A stretch of DNA of 64,000 nucleotides from Pseudoruegeria sp039972875 (lineage in GTDB: Bacteria > Pseudomonadota > Alphaproteobacteria > Rhodobacterales > Rhodobacteraceae). The stretch covers positions 124,001 to 188,000 of the forward strand of contig JBDWMA010000032.1 in the NCBI GenBank assembly GCA_039972875.1, given 5' to 3'. The notes beneath the pieces are model-generated. The model saw nothing but the letters and a program-made list of their open reading frames with translations. It was not told the origin of the DNA and did no database searches. Position 1 is the first letter of the stretch. Every line of letters starts with the position of its first letter. Shown here in pieces: positions 42,898-51,889 of this stretch. The translations under genes were made by a program, and so were the position numbers.

Positions 42898-43824
42898 ATG
42901 ATCCTTCGCACTTCGATTTCCGTGCTGGCCCTTGCGGCCATCGCCGGACAAGCTGCTGCAGATTGCGGCGAAGTTAACTTTTCAGATGTGGGTTGGACCG
43001 ACATCACCGCCACCACGGCTGCAACCACATTTGTCCTTGATGCCCTAGGCTATGACACCGACATTAAGGTCTTGTCCGTGCCTGTGACCTATACTTCGAT
43101 GGCCGAAGGCGACATCGATATTTTCCTCGGCAACTGGATGCCCACAATGGAGGCAGACATTGCCCCCTACCGTGAGGCAGGCACCGTCGTCACCGTCCGC
43201 GAAAACCTGGCCGGTGCAAAATACACTCTGGCGGTAAACAAAGCTGCCATGGAATTGGGCATCAAAGATTTCGCAGATATCGCCAAATTCTCTGATGAAC
43301 TCGACGGAGAGATCTACGGCATCGAGCCTGGCAACGATGGCAACCGCCTGATTCAATCGATGATCGATGCGGATGCCTTTGGAATGAAAGACTTGTCCGT
43401 CAAAGAAAGCTCCGAACAAGGCATGCTGGCGCAAGTCGAGCGTCTGTCCAAAAAAGATGAACCCATTGTCTTTCTTGGGTGGGAACCCCACCCGATGAAT
43501 GCAAACTTTGACATGGGCTATCTAACCGGCGGCGATGAATTTTTTGGCCCAAATTTTGGCGGTGCGAGCGTGTTCACCAACACGCGTGCAGGCTATGTTG
43601 AAGAATGCCCGAACGTCGGAAAACTCCTGACAAACTTGGAATTCTCTTTAGCGATGGAGAATGAAATCATGGGCGCAATCCTGAACGACGGCGAAGATCC
43701 TGAAAAAGCGGCTTCTGCTTGGCTCGGTGGCAATCCGGAGGTCTTTATGGCGTGGCTGGATGGCGTCACAACCAAAGACGGTGGCGATGCTGTTGCTGCT
43801 GTAAAAACCGCATTGGGGATGTAA
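42898..43824 (+). CDS. choX: Choline ABC transporter substrate-binding protein ChoX
   Basis: A 308-aa periplasmic binding protein of the OpuAC family. Signal peptide MILRTSISVLALAAIAGQAAA (to about 21) is followed by the choline-type N-terminal pattern VNFSDVGWTDITATTAATTF, VGWTDIT being typical of ChoX, and by the aromatic-box segments FLGWEPHPMN and FLGNWMPTME. The ATG at 42898 has GGGAGACG upstream; the apparent extension to 42850 lies inside the BetI operator. First gene of choXWV. Confidence 0.95.
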   Translation: MILRTSISVLALAAIAGQAAADCGEVNFSDVGWTDITATTAATTFVLDALGYDTDIKVLSVPVTYTSMAEGDIDIFLGNWMPTMEADIAPYREAGTVVTVRENLAGAKYTLAVNKAAMELGIKDFADIAKFSDELDGEIYGIEPGNDGNRLIQSMIDADAFGMKDLSVKESSEQGMLAQVERLSKKDEPIVFLGWEPHPMNANFDMGYLTGGDEFFGPNFGGASVFTNTRAGYVEECPNVGKLLTNLEFSLAMENEIMGAILNDGEDPEKAASAWLGGNPEVFMAWLDGVTTKDGGDAVAAVKTALGM

Positions 43825-43914
43825 TCCCCCACCCTTGTTCCGGCGCCGTCGGGACAAGGCCTTCGGACAACACGTAAGAATTGGCAGGCTCCACATCTGC
43901 CATTAGGGGATGGA

Positions 43915-44748
43915 ATGGACTGGCTGACAGAGAATAAAATTCCAGTTGGAAAAGCCGCAGCTGCGGTGTTTGACTGGTTGCAGGAACACGGAGAGTGGTT
44001 TTTTGACGGGCTTGCTGTCCTGTTAGAAAACCTGATCGACGGAATTTTATGGGTTCTGCAAACCCCGCCTCCTCTTTTGATGGTTGTTATCTTTGTGGGT
44101 TTGACTTGGATGCTGCAGAAAAGCTGGAAAACCTGTCTGTTTGTGTTTCTTGGATTTCTGTTCATCCTTAATCAGGATTACTGGGAGGAAACCACCGAAA
44201 GCCTAACCCTTGTGCTTTCGGCTTGTGTTGTCTGCATGGGGGTCGGCGTACCCATAGGAATTGCAACCGCACATCGCCCAAAACTCTATGCGTTCATGCG
44301 ACCAGTTCTGGATCTGATGCAAACACTCCCGACGTTTGTCTATCTGATCCCCGCCATTGTCTTTTTTGGGATTGGCATGGTGCCGGGGTTGATTGCCACG
44401 GTGATATTTGTGCTCCCTGCCCCAATTCGACTGACCCATTTGGGCGTAACCTCAACACCCACGCCCTTGCTTGAGGCCGCCGAAGCCTTCGGCGCAACCA
44501 AGTCTCAGACCCTGTGGAAAGTTGAATTCCCCTATGCGTTGCCACAAATCATGGCCGGTCTAAATCAAACAATCATGCTGTCGTTGTCGATGGTGGTCAT
44601 CGCGGCTCTTGTCGGCGCAGATGGGCTGGGTGTTCCAGTTGTACGCGCCCTTAATCAGGTGAACACAGCATTAGGGTTTGAAAGTGGCTTTGTGATCGTT
44701 GTGGTCGCCATCATGTTGGACCGTATTCTGAGGGTGGAACGCAAATGA
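43915..44748 (+). CDS. choW: Choline ABC transporter permease ChoW
   Basis: A 277-aa permease with about six membrane helices. The BPD-transport signature is in the second half (EAAEAFGATKSQTLWKVEFPYALPQIMAG), the EAA loop that contacts the ATPase. The N-terminus resembles ChoW/ProW proteins (MDWLTENKIPVGKAAAAVFDWL). It lies 90 bases after choX and its stop overlaps the choV ATG (ATGA). Confidence 0.95.
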   Translation: MDWLTENKIPVGKAAAAVFDWLQEHGEWFFDGLAVLLENLIDGILWVLQTPPPLLMVVIFVGLTWMLQKSWKTCLFVFLGFLFILNQDYWEETTESLTLVLSACVVCMGVGVPIGIATAHRPKLYAFMRPVLDLMQTLPTFVYLIPAIVFFGIGMVPGLIATVIFVLPAPIRLTHLGVTSTPTPLLEAAEAFGATKSQTLWKVEFPYALPQIMAGLNQTIMLSLSMVVIAALVGADGLGVPVVRALNQVNTALGFESGFVIVVVAIMLDRILRVERK

Positions 44749-45767
44749 GCGCTGTAGAATTTGACAATGTTTCCATCGTCTTTGGCGAAAAACCTTCATC
44801 AGCATTGCCCTTGATGGATGAGGGCAAAAACCGCACCGAAGTGCAAAAGGCAACCAACCAAGTTTTGGGGGTTCATAACTGCTCGCTAACCGTAGAGGAC
44901 GGAGAAATCCTTGTCCTGATGGGGCTTTCAGGATCCGGGAAATCTACGCTTTTACGGGCTGTAAATGGATTAAACCCAGTCGTTCGCGGGTCTGTGCGTG
45001 TGAATGACGGCAGCGATATGGTCGACATCACCAATGCCGATGCCGTGACTTTGCGGCGGATGCGGCAGAACCATGTTGCAATGGTCTTTCAACAATTTGG
45101 CTTGCTGCCTTGGCGATCTGTACGGGAAAATGCCGGCCTAGGATTGGAACTTAGCGGGCTTGGCAAAGATGAACGCGACGCCAAAGTGGATACGCAACTG
45201 GCGCTGGTAGGGCTATCTGACTGGGCCGATCGCAAGGTGGGAGAATTGTCTGGCGGCATGCAACAGCGTGTGGGTCTGGCCCGCGCCTTTGCGACCGAGG
45301 CACCGATCCTTTTGATGGATGAACCTTTTTCAGCGCTTGATCCGTTGATCCGGACCAAACTGCAGGATGAATTGCTGGATTTGCAAGCCAAACTGCAGCG
45401 AACAATCGTCTTTGTGTCCCATGATTTGGACGAAGCTTTTAAAATCGGTAATCGCATCGCCATCATGGAGGGCGGTCGCATTGTGCAATGCGGCACACCG
45501 CAAGAGATTTTCTCTGCGCCAGCCAATGAATATGTGGCAGATTTTGTGGCGCATATGAACCCACTGGGCGTTCTCTGCGCACGAGATGTCATGGAGCCTG
45601 CGCAAGGAATGCCCAGCAGTTCTGTTCCACCTGACGAAACTATCCAATCCGTCATGGATAAGATCACCGGCACTGGTGCGCCAGTTGGGGTAATGGATGG
45701 CGATCAATTGTTAGGTCAGATCACCAAAGATACGGTGCTAAATAAGCTTCTTGATCCGCGCGCATAA
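44745..45767 (+). CDS. choV: Choline ABC transporter ATP-binding protein ChoV
   Basis: A 340-aa ATPase with Walker A GLSGSGKSTLLRAVNG, signature LSGGMQQRVGLARA, Walker B ILLMDEPFSALDPL and the switch His in VSHDLDEAF. The C-terminal 70 residues form a single CBS-like segment (TIQSVMDKITGTGAPVGVMD), as in ProV-type proteins. The N-terminal insert before Walker A (about 20-45) is usual for ChoV. Last gene of the operon. Confidence 0.95.
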   Translation: MSAVEFDNVSIVFGEKPSSALPLMDEGKNRTEVQKATNQVLGVHNCSLTVEDGEILVLMGLSGSGKSTLLRAVNGLNPVVRGSVRVNDGSDMVDITNADAVTLRRMRQNHVAMVFQQFGLLPWRSVRENAGLGLELSGLGKDERDAKVDTQLALVGLSDWADRKVGELSGGMQQRVGLARAFATEAPILLMDEPFSALDPLIRTKLQDELLDLQAKLQRTIVFVSHDLDEAFKIGNRIAIMEGGRIVQCGTPQEIFSAPANEYVADFVAHMNPLGVLCARDVMEPAQGMPSSSVPPDETIQSVMDKITGTGAPVGVMDGDQLLGQITKDTVLNKLLDPRA

Positions 45768-45840
45768 TGGGCCGCGCAGGGGCTTTCCTCTGGCCGCAAA
45801 TGGGATTGCCCAACAAAGATCATAGCAATTGCCCCTAGGC

Positions 45841-45859
45841 AGGCAGCGAATTGCTGCCT
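45841..45859. repeat. Hairpin between choV and the ycjX-like gene
   Basis: AGGCAGC-GAATT-GCTGCCT is a perfect 7-base stem in the 128-base gap after choV. No T-run follows, so terminator activity is uncertain. Confidence 0.45.
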
Positions 45860-45895
45860 ATCTAGCGCTAAAGGTTAAACAACAAAGGCTTTGGC

Positions 45896-47314
45896 GTGCG
45901 AATAGGTGATATTGCAGATGGCGTAACACGACAGGTTGAAAATCTGGGGGCCACGGTTTCTGAAAGCCTGTTTGAGCCCACCATCAGACTTGGAGTCACT
46001 GGCCTGGCCCGTGCTGGTAAAACAGTTTTCATCACGTCCTTGGTTGCAAACCTCTTAAACCGAAGCCGTATGTCGCAAGTCGCAGCCATTGCAAACGGCG
46101 GGGTGCGCACCGTATATTTGCAGCCCCAACCAGACGACACGATTGCACGGTTTGACTATGAAGACCACCTTGCGGCGCTGACCACAAATCAGCCATCATG
46201 GCCGGAAAGTACACGGTCCATTTCAGAGCTGCGCCTGTCATTTCGCGTCCAACCAAACGGGTTACTGTCTGGCCTCTCCGGCCCCAAAACCGTGCATCTA
46301 GATATCGTCGATTATCCCGGTGAATGGCTGCTGGATCTGGCGCTGATGGACCAAAGCTATTCCGAATGGTCCGCCCGTAGTTTGCAAAAAGCAGAGCAAC
46401 GCGAGGCCGCAGCTGCCTATCTGGCCAAAGCAAATGAAACAGACAGCGCTGCAAAGCTTCGGGAAACCGATGCGAAAGCCTTGGCCGAGCTGTTCACAAC
46501 TTATCTGAAAACCGCACAGGCACAGGGGTATTCTGATTGCTCCCCCGGACGATTTTTATTGCCCGGCGCTCTAGAAGGATCACCGGTTTTGACCTTTGCC
46601 CCATTGTCAGAAATTTCCAAGGCTCCCCGTGGGTCGCTATGGCGGGAAATGGAACGCCGTTATGAGGCTTACAAATCGCGGGTTGTGAAGCCCTTTTTTC
46701 GTGAACATTTCGCACGCATTGATCGACAGGTTGTTCTGGTGGATGTACTTGGTGCCATTCATCGTGGCCCACAAGCGGTTGAGAACATGCGAGAATCCAT
46801 GGGCGATATCCTAAACGCCTTTCGTCCTGGCAAGAATTCCTTTCTGTCCCGCCTGCTGGTTGGGCAACGGGTGGAAAAGATCCTTTTTGCCGCCACCAAA
46901 GCCGACCACCTGCACCACAGCCAGCACCCGCAACTGACCGCAATTATGGATGCGCTCGTGCGCGACGCCAAAGACAAAGCAGATTTCGCAGGTGCGCAGA
47001 CTAGTGCATTGTCCATCGCCGCATTGCGTGCAACCGTCGAGGAAACATTGCAACACAATGGCGCCCCCTTGGACTGCGTGCGCGGCACCTTACTAGACAC
47101 AGGCAAAACAGCGGCATTTCACGCCGGATCGCTGCCCCAAGACCCGGCTCGCCTGTTAAACCCTGCCAGAGAAAGAGCAGAGCAATGGCTGGACGGTGAT
47201 TTTGGCAATATGCGGTTTTCCCCTGCTACGCTTCGGCTCAAACCCGGAGAAGGCTTGCCCCACATCCGTCTGGACCGTGCCACAGAATTTCTGATCGGAG
47301 ACCGTTTGAAATGA
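45896..47314 (+). CDS. ycjX: YcjX-like P-loop stress protein (DUF463)
   Basis: A 472-aa GTPase-like protein of the YcjX family, found in the phage-shock regulon of enterics. Walker A GLARAGKT is at about 40-47, followed by the DUF463 landmarks VHLDIVDYPGEWLLDLALM and FRPGKNSFLSRLL. No membrane helix is visible. The start is a GTG at 45896 (MRIGDIADGV). Its stop overlaps the next ATG (ATGA), coupling it to the YcjF-like membrane protein. Biochemical role unresolved. Confidence 0.9.
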   Translation: MRIGDIADGVTRQVENLGATVSESLFEPTIRLGVTGLARAGKTVFITSLVANLLNRSRMSQVAAIANGGVRTVYLQPQPDDTIARFDYEDHLAALTTNQPSWPESTRSISELRLSFRVQPNGLLSGLSGPKTVHLDIVDYPGEWLLDLALMDQSYSEWSARSLQKAEQREAAAAYLAKANETDSAAKLRETDAKALAELFTTYLKTAQAQGYSDCSPGRFLLPGALEGSPVLTFAPLSEISKAPRGSLWREMERRYEAYKSRVVKPFFREHFARIDRQVVLVDVLGAIHRGPQAVENMRESMGDILNAFRPGKNSFLSRLLVGQRVEKILFAATKADHLHHSQHPQLTAIMDALVRDAKDKADFAGAQTSALSIAALRATVEETLQHNGAPLDCVRGTLLDTGKTAAFHAGSLPQDPARLLNPARERAEQWLDGDFGNMRFSPATLRLKPGEGLPHIRLDRATEFLIGDRLK

Positions 47315-48303
47315 GCGATCCAAACCGCCCCGGCCCCGTCGTCATTGAACTCAACGATCAGGACGCCCCCTCTCCGGCTGAGGCGCCGCCTGTGCCGGAT
47401 ACCCAGACGCCGCAGGGTGCCGCGATGCAACAAATGGTACAAATCTCAGCCCGCCCTCCGTCGAAATTGGCGAAATGGTTCTGGTCAATTTTGGGGGCAT
47501 TGATTTCGTTTGTGGTCTCAATTGCGGCGTGGGATTTTGTGGTCAACTTATTGGCCCGCAACCCTGTGCTCGGTGGGATCGCCTTTGGCTTGACGGCCCT
47601 GTTTGTTTTAATCTTATTGGTGATTGCCCTGCGGGAATGGTTGGCCTTTGCCCGCCTACGTCGTTTGGATCACATCCAACACGCAACAAGCGCTGCCCTA
47701 AGCAGTCATGACCTCGCGGCCGCTCGCAAAGTGACCAAAGAGGTCAAAGAACTCTATAAAAACCGACCTGAACTATCATGGGGTCTAAGCCGTCTTTCAG
47801 ATCAACAGAATGAGGTATTGGACGCCGATGGGCTATTGGGGCTTGTAGAACATGAATTACTCGCCCCCCTTGACGCTGAAGCACGCAAAGAGATTGAATC
47901 CGCCGCACGCCAAGTTGCAACGGTCACTGCTATTGTCCCCTTAGCCCTTGCAGATGTGGTCGCTGCCCTTACGGCGAATATTCGCATGGTGCGCCGAATT
48001 GCCGATATCTACGGCGGGCGCGCTGGAACGTTGGGCAGCTGGCGATTGATGAGGACGGTGATCGGTCATCTGGTGGCCACAGGGGCAGTGGCTGTTGGCG
48101 ATGACTTAATCGGTTCGATTGCTGGCGGCGGCGTTTTGTCCAAAGTCTCCCGCCGGTTCGGTGAGGGCGTGATCAACGGGGCATTAACAGCCCGTGTCGG
48201 TGTGGCGGCGTTAGAAGTGTGCCGCCCAATGGCCTTTACCGCGTGTAAAAAACCATCGGTCACTAGCATCATCCAAAAGGCGTTAACTGGCCTGTTTGGT
48301 TAA
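47311..48303 (+). CDS. ycjF: YcjF-like membrane protein (TIGR01620/DUF697)
   Basis: A 330-aa partner of the YcjX-like protein. A Pro-rich N-terminus (1-45) precedes two membrane helices (about 53-75 and 84-108), a helical cytoplasmic region (LRRLDHIQHATSAALSSHDL) and the DUF697 domain with the conserved NIRMVRRIADIYGGRAGTLG. Architecture and pairing match E. coli YcjF. It converges with the truncated haemoglobin gene, overlapping its stop by four bases. Confidence 0.88.
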   Translation: MSDPNRPGPVVIELNDQDAPSPAEAPPVPDTQTPQGAAMQQMVQISARPPSKLAKWFWSILGALISFVVSIAAWDFVVNLLARNPVLGGIAFGLTALFVLILLVIALREWLAFARLRRLDHIQHATSAALSSHDLAAARKVTKEVKELYKNRPELSWGLSRLSDQQNEVLDADGLLGLVEHELLAPLDAEARKEIESAARQVATVTAIVPLALADVVAALTANIRMVRRIADIYGGRAGTLGSWRLMRTVIGHLVATGAVAVGDDLIGSIAGGGVLSKVSRRFGEGVINGALTARVGVAALEVCRPMAFTACKKPSVTSIIQKALTGLFG

Positions 48304-48707
48304 AGCATCGGCACCGCACCCGCAAGTTTGTGCAGATCCTCAACCCCCATTCGTAGACCCCGCCCAATCCGGTGGGCCAACGCCGAAAAGCTCTCTGCGG
48401 TTTCAGCAGGGAGTTGTTCGGCCAGCACAACATCAAAAAGCGCAAGCCACGGTGTAAAATGCGCAGCCATGACATTACCCGCATCCATATGCGTGCGCAT
48501 AGGATTGCCGTTGTAGCTACGCTCCATCAAAATTGCATTGCGCCAAAATGCGGCGATCTTCGCTTCATGAGCCTGCCACGCCGCATAATCGGCCCCGACA
48601 TGGCCAAGAAACACCGGGCCAAGCTCTGGGTGCACACGAATGCGCCGATAGAATTCGGCGACCACATCGTCGATTTGCGCAGCGGTTATGGGAAAACGTG
48701 CCAACAT
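48300..48707 (-). CDS. Group III truncated haemoglobin
   Basis: A 135-aa haem protein of the 2-over-2 globin fold. The N-terminal FYRRIRVHPELGPVF and the F-helix HFTPWLALF with proximal His83 are typical of group III (Ctb-like) globins; Trp45 and Trp55 lie in the expected E-G region. Such proteins bind O2 or NO. The ATG at 48707 overlaps the stop of the upstream membrane-protein gene (TGATG). The frame is open to 48755, but conserved sequence begins at MLARFPIT. Confidence 0.88.
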   Translation of the reverse strand: MLARFPITAAQIDDVVAEFYRRIRVHPELGPVFLGHVGADYAAWQAHEAKIAAFWRNAILMERSYNGNPMRTHMDAGNVMAAHFTPWLALFDVVLAEQLPAETAESFSALAHRIGRGLRMGVEDLHKLAGAVPML

Positions 48708-49195
48708 CAGGACGCCGGCAACAGGTTTAAATTTGCGCCAAGGTCTGGGTGACATCCCCGCAACGCGACAAGGCTGCCTGTCAACTCACCCACCGCCGTT
48801 GTAACAACGCGATCCACAATAAGATCTGGATTTTGAACGATGCCTTGCAGCTTCGCACGCATCTCGGCGGTGATCGCAGCCATAATATCCAAACGCTGCT
48901 GTACGTTTTCAATTTTGACATCCCGAACTGTACCGCTTGTCGTACGGATCTCTTGTAGATCACTACGTAAAGACACAATGCCCGAATTTAGTGTGGACAG
49001 CTGCTCTTTTACCGGCTCAACCTGTACCAACCCATCAGCAAAACTCTGGCTAATCGTTCCAGAAAACGCATTCATCTGCTTCATGGCCAACCAAGCAAAA
49101 ACAAGGCACAGCAATACCAGCATCAACGTGGCATTCAGCAAGGCCAAACCAAGGTTCTTAAGCGCCTTTGCCAATCTGTTTTCTGTGGCCATCAT
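48707..49195 (-). CDS. Membrane-anchored coiled-coil protein upstream of the globin, 162 aa
   Basis: No family is recognised. One N-terminal membrane helix (about 15-38, LGLALLNATLMLVLLCLVFAWLA) is followed by a long helical region with heptad-like spacing (about 45-115, VKEQLSTLNSGIVSLRSDLQ), presumably a periplasmic coiled coil, and a C-terminal part with GCHPDLGANLN. It is translationally coupled to the truncated haemoglobin. The shared transcript suggests a functional link, but no motif shows what it is. Confidence 0.72.
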   Translation of the reverse strand: MMATENRLAKALKNLGLALLNATLMLVLLCLVFAWLAMKQMNAFSGTISQSFADGLVQVEPVKEQLSTLNSGIVSLRSDLQEIRTTSGTVRDVKIENVQQRLDIMAAITAEMRAKLQGIVQNPDLIVDRVVTTAVGELTGSLVALRGCHPDLGANLNLLPAS

Positions 49196-49280
49196 TCTGT
49201 CCTTATCCGGTTTAAGTTCTTGTCGTCATTGTCAGCCCTCCCCCCATAAGGTCAAGGAGCCTTTTTGACCCACCCACACC

Positions 49281-50168
49281 TTAAGGTTGAACAAGCCCCC
49301 GTTTAGCAGCCTGCCGAATGGCTTTGGATATGTCCCGGAGCGGCCCAGAGACCAATCGATTGCATTGCCAGTACAATGGGATATCCAAATGAGGTATTTT
49401 TCCAAGCCCCACCAAGGCACCGCGGGCCATATGATCGCGCACCAAGATCTCAGGGTTCATCCCCCAACCGATGCCAAGGTACGCGCCCAAAACAAAGGCC
49501 TGCGTTGAGGGCAAATAATGCGAAGGTAACGATGCACCCTGCCCGATCTCTTGTCTTATCCACTGTTGCTGCAAGCCATCCTGCATGTTGTATGTCATTG
49601 CCGGGGCTTTCCTTAGGGCTGACAACGTCACACCATCGCGAAACCACCTATCTCGATAATCAGGGTTCGCAGTGGCGATATACCGCAATGCACCAAGCGG
49701 CGTTACATCACAGCCCTGCACTGCTGTTGACGAACTGCTGATGGCCGCAACGACTTCTCCACGTCGCAATAGATCTGCACTGTGATCCTGATCATCAATT
49801 ACGATATCAAACAGTAAATCGCCCTGATCCTTTAACGCATCCAGAAACCACGTTGCAACGCTATCAGCGTTCACGGCGATCCGCACAATCGCGGCCGTGT
49901 CTGGTGACATCGCCTCCCCAAGGTCCTTGGTCAACCCACGTTCGAGCAAAGCGACTTGTTCGGCGTGGCGGCAAAGTTTTCGCCCCGTATCTGTGGCAAC
50001 GCAGGGCTGTCCGCGCTGGATCAAAACAGCCCCCACACGTTCCTCAAGGTGCTTAATACGTTGCGAAACGGCAGAGGGCGTTATCCCAAGCGCTGCTGCG
50101 GCACCGTCAAAGCTGCCTGCGCGTTCCACAGCGGCAAGCGCCAACAGAGAGGGGTCCAAGAACTTCAT
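49281..50168 (-). CDS. argP: LysR-family regulator ArgP (LysG/IciA)
   Basis: ArgP/LysG senses lysine and arginine and activates the adjacent exporter gene. The 295-aa protein has the LysR helix-turn-helix at about 18-60 (AGSFDGAAAALGITPSAVSQRIKHLEE split here) and the usual effector domain. It starts with the ArgP-like MKFLDPSLLALAAVERAGSF. It diverges from argO across 90 bases, the classic LysG-LysE arrangement. Confidence 0.93.
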   Translation of the reverse strand: MKFLDPSLLALAAVERAGSFDGAAAALGITPSAVSQRIKHLEERVGAVLIQRGQPCVATDTGRKLCRHAEQVALLERGLTKDLGEAMSPDTAAIVRIAVNADSVATWFLDALKDQGDLLFDIVIDDQDHSADLLRRGEVVAAISSSSTAVQGCDVTPLGALRYIATANPDYRDRWFRDGVTLSALRKAPAMTYNMQDGLQQQWIRQEIGQGASLPSHYLPSTQAFVLGAYLGIGWGMNPEILVRDHMARGALVGLGKIPHLDIPLYWQCNRLVSGPLRDISKAIRQAAKRGLVQP

Positions 50169-50258
50169 TAGATTTTCTAATCTCGCGTTAGAAACTTAAA
50201 TTTGTCTAAAAATAGATTTAGCCGTAATCAACAGCAACACAAGTAAGAGGAAATTGAA

Positions 50259-50858
50259 ATGAGCGCGTTTTATAGTGGTTTTGCATTAAGCTTTGGCTTG
50301 ATCTTGGCAATCGGCGCGCAAAACGCTTTTGTCCTACGCCAAGGCTTGCGCAATGAACATGTTTTACCGATTGTGCTCTGCTGCGCCGTTTCCGACGCCA
50401 TCCTCATTGCACTTGGCGTTTCTGGATTTGGCGTTTTGGCCGCACAATGGCCGTGGTTGATCCCAACATTTCGGTATGGTGGCGCGGCCTTCCTAATATT
50501 TTACGGCATCGTAAGTTTTCGCGCCGCATATCAAGGAGGTGAAGCACTAGAAGCCGCTGATCGCATCCCTGCGGCCTTGCTGCCCACCGTGTTAACCTGC
50601 TTGGCTCTGACCTGGCTGAATCCCCATGTATATCTAGATACACTGATGCTGATCGGCTCTATATCCACCCAATTCGAAGGTCAAAAAATTCCATTCGGAA
50701 TTGGTGCTGTCCTGGCATCCTTTGTCTTCTTTTTTTCGCTGGGATATGGCGCGGCGCTCCTACGCGGCTTTTTCGCAAAACCATCTGCATGGCGTATTCT
50801 TGATGTATTTGTTGGGACAACAATGTGGTTGATCGCAGCAAAACTCTTGTTGCATTAG
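50259..50858 (+). CDS. argO: LysE/ArgO-family amino acid exporter
   Basis: A 199-aa exporter with six hydrophobic helices; the signature GFALSFGLILAIGAQNAFVLRQG at the N-terminus is diagnostic of LysE/ArgO. AAGAGGA precedes the ATG. It probably exports arginine and/or lysine under control of the divergent regulator. It ends 38 bases before the EamA transporter gene. Confidence 0.93.
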   Translation: MSAFYSGFALSFGLILAIGAQNAFVLRQGLRNEHVLPIVLCCAVSDAILIALGVSGFGVLAAQWPWLIPTFRYGGAAFLIFYGIVSFRAAYQGGEALEAADRIPAALLPTVLTCLALTWLNPHVYLDTLMLIGSISTQFEGQKIPFGIGAVLASFVFFFSLGYGAALLRGFFAKPSAWRILDVFVGTTMWLIAAKLLLH

Positions 50859-50896
50859 GGTTGCTGCGCGGATCATTTCAAGGTTACCTCGGTCCC

Positions 50897-51796
50897 ATGA
50901 AAGCATCGTCAAATTCTCCGCTGATCGGCGCAATGTGGATGGCAATCACGGGGCTCAATTTTGTGGCTGTCACCGCCACGGTAAAGATCATCGGCCCAGG
51001 ACTTCCAGCAGCTGAGGCGGCTTTTCTTAGGTATCTATTGGGATTGGTGTTTCTCATTCCTTTGATGGGGCAGCTTGGGACGATATCATTGTCTAAACCG
51101 ACATTAAAACTATTGTCTTTACGCGGTGCTGTGCATGCTTTGGGGGTTATCCTGTGGTTCTACGCCATGGCGCGCATTCCCATGGCTGACGTCACGGCGA
51201 TGAACTACATGTCCCCGATTTATGTCACGCTCGGGGCTGCTTTATTTTTAGGAGAGAAACTCGCGTTTCGCCGCATCCTAGCCATTCTATGCGCATTTGC
51301 AGGGGTTTTGATCATCTTAAGGCCCGGCCTGCGTGAGTTGTCATCGGGTCACATTGCGATGCTTGGGGCCGCGCTTGCATTTGCAGGAAGCTATCTGATC
51401 GCCAAACGCGTCAGCGACAACCTAAGTCCTGGGATCGTGGTCGCAATGCTGTCAATCACGGTCACGATCGGATTGGCTCCTTTCGCATTTGCGGTTTGGG
51501 TGACGCCCGAGTGGCCCCAAATCGGATGGCTTTTTCTGGTCGCCTGCTTTGCAACAACCGGACACTTTGCCATGACAAAAGCATTTCAGGCCGCCCCCGT
51601 AACGGTAACGCAACCGGTGACATTTTTACAATTGCTGTGGGCGACCCTCATTGGCGCAATATTCTTTGCAGAACCGGTCGACAGTTGGGTTGTTGCAGGA
51701 GGCGTCGTGATCGTAATCTCGGTGAGCTTTATCACTTGGAGGGAAGCCCTATTAAAACGTCGAGACGCCAAACAACCGGTGGTCATCACGTCATAG
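50897..51796 (+). CDS. EamA/DMT-family transporter
   Basis: A 299-aa protein with ten predicted helices arranged as two EamA repeats: the first ends around 140 (MNYMSPIYVTLGAALFLGEKL) and the second around 280 (PVTFLQLLWATLIGAIFFAEP), the signature positions of the family. Substrate unknown; relatives move amino acids, sugars or nucleotide-like compounds. The ATG at 50897 is used; the frame opens earlier inside argO. Closeness to argO suggests the same transcript. Confidence 0.87.
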   Translation: MKASSNSPLIGAMWMAITGLNFVAVTATVKIIGPGLPAAEAAFLRYLLGLVFLIPLMGQLGTISLSKPTLKLLSLRGAVHALGVILWFYAMARIPMADVTAMNYMSPIYVTLGAALFLGEKLAFRRILAILCAFAGVLIILRPGLRELSSGHIAMLGAALAFAGSYLIAKRVSDNLSPGIVVAMLSITVTIGLAPFAFAVWVTPEWPQIGWLFLVACFATTGHFAMTKAFQAAPVTVTQPVTFLQLLWATLIGAIFFAEPVDSWVVAGGVVIVISVSFITWREALLKRRDAKQPVVITS

Positions 51797-51889
51797 TTTT
51801 GGCAACCAGTCAAAAAACTCAGCTGGATTTTTTTGCCAAAATGAAAGCAGAGCGTTGTCATTTATGGGGGGGGGCGCTATCGCAGCCCT

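Noticed and set aside
51866..51873. Run of eight G's before truA as a phase-variable tract
   Set aside because: It lies upstream of the truA start rather than in a coding region, truA is a housekeeping gene, and one tract of this length is not enough evidence.
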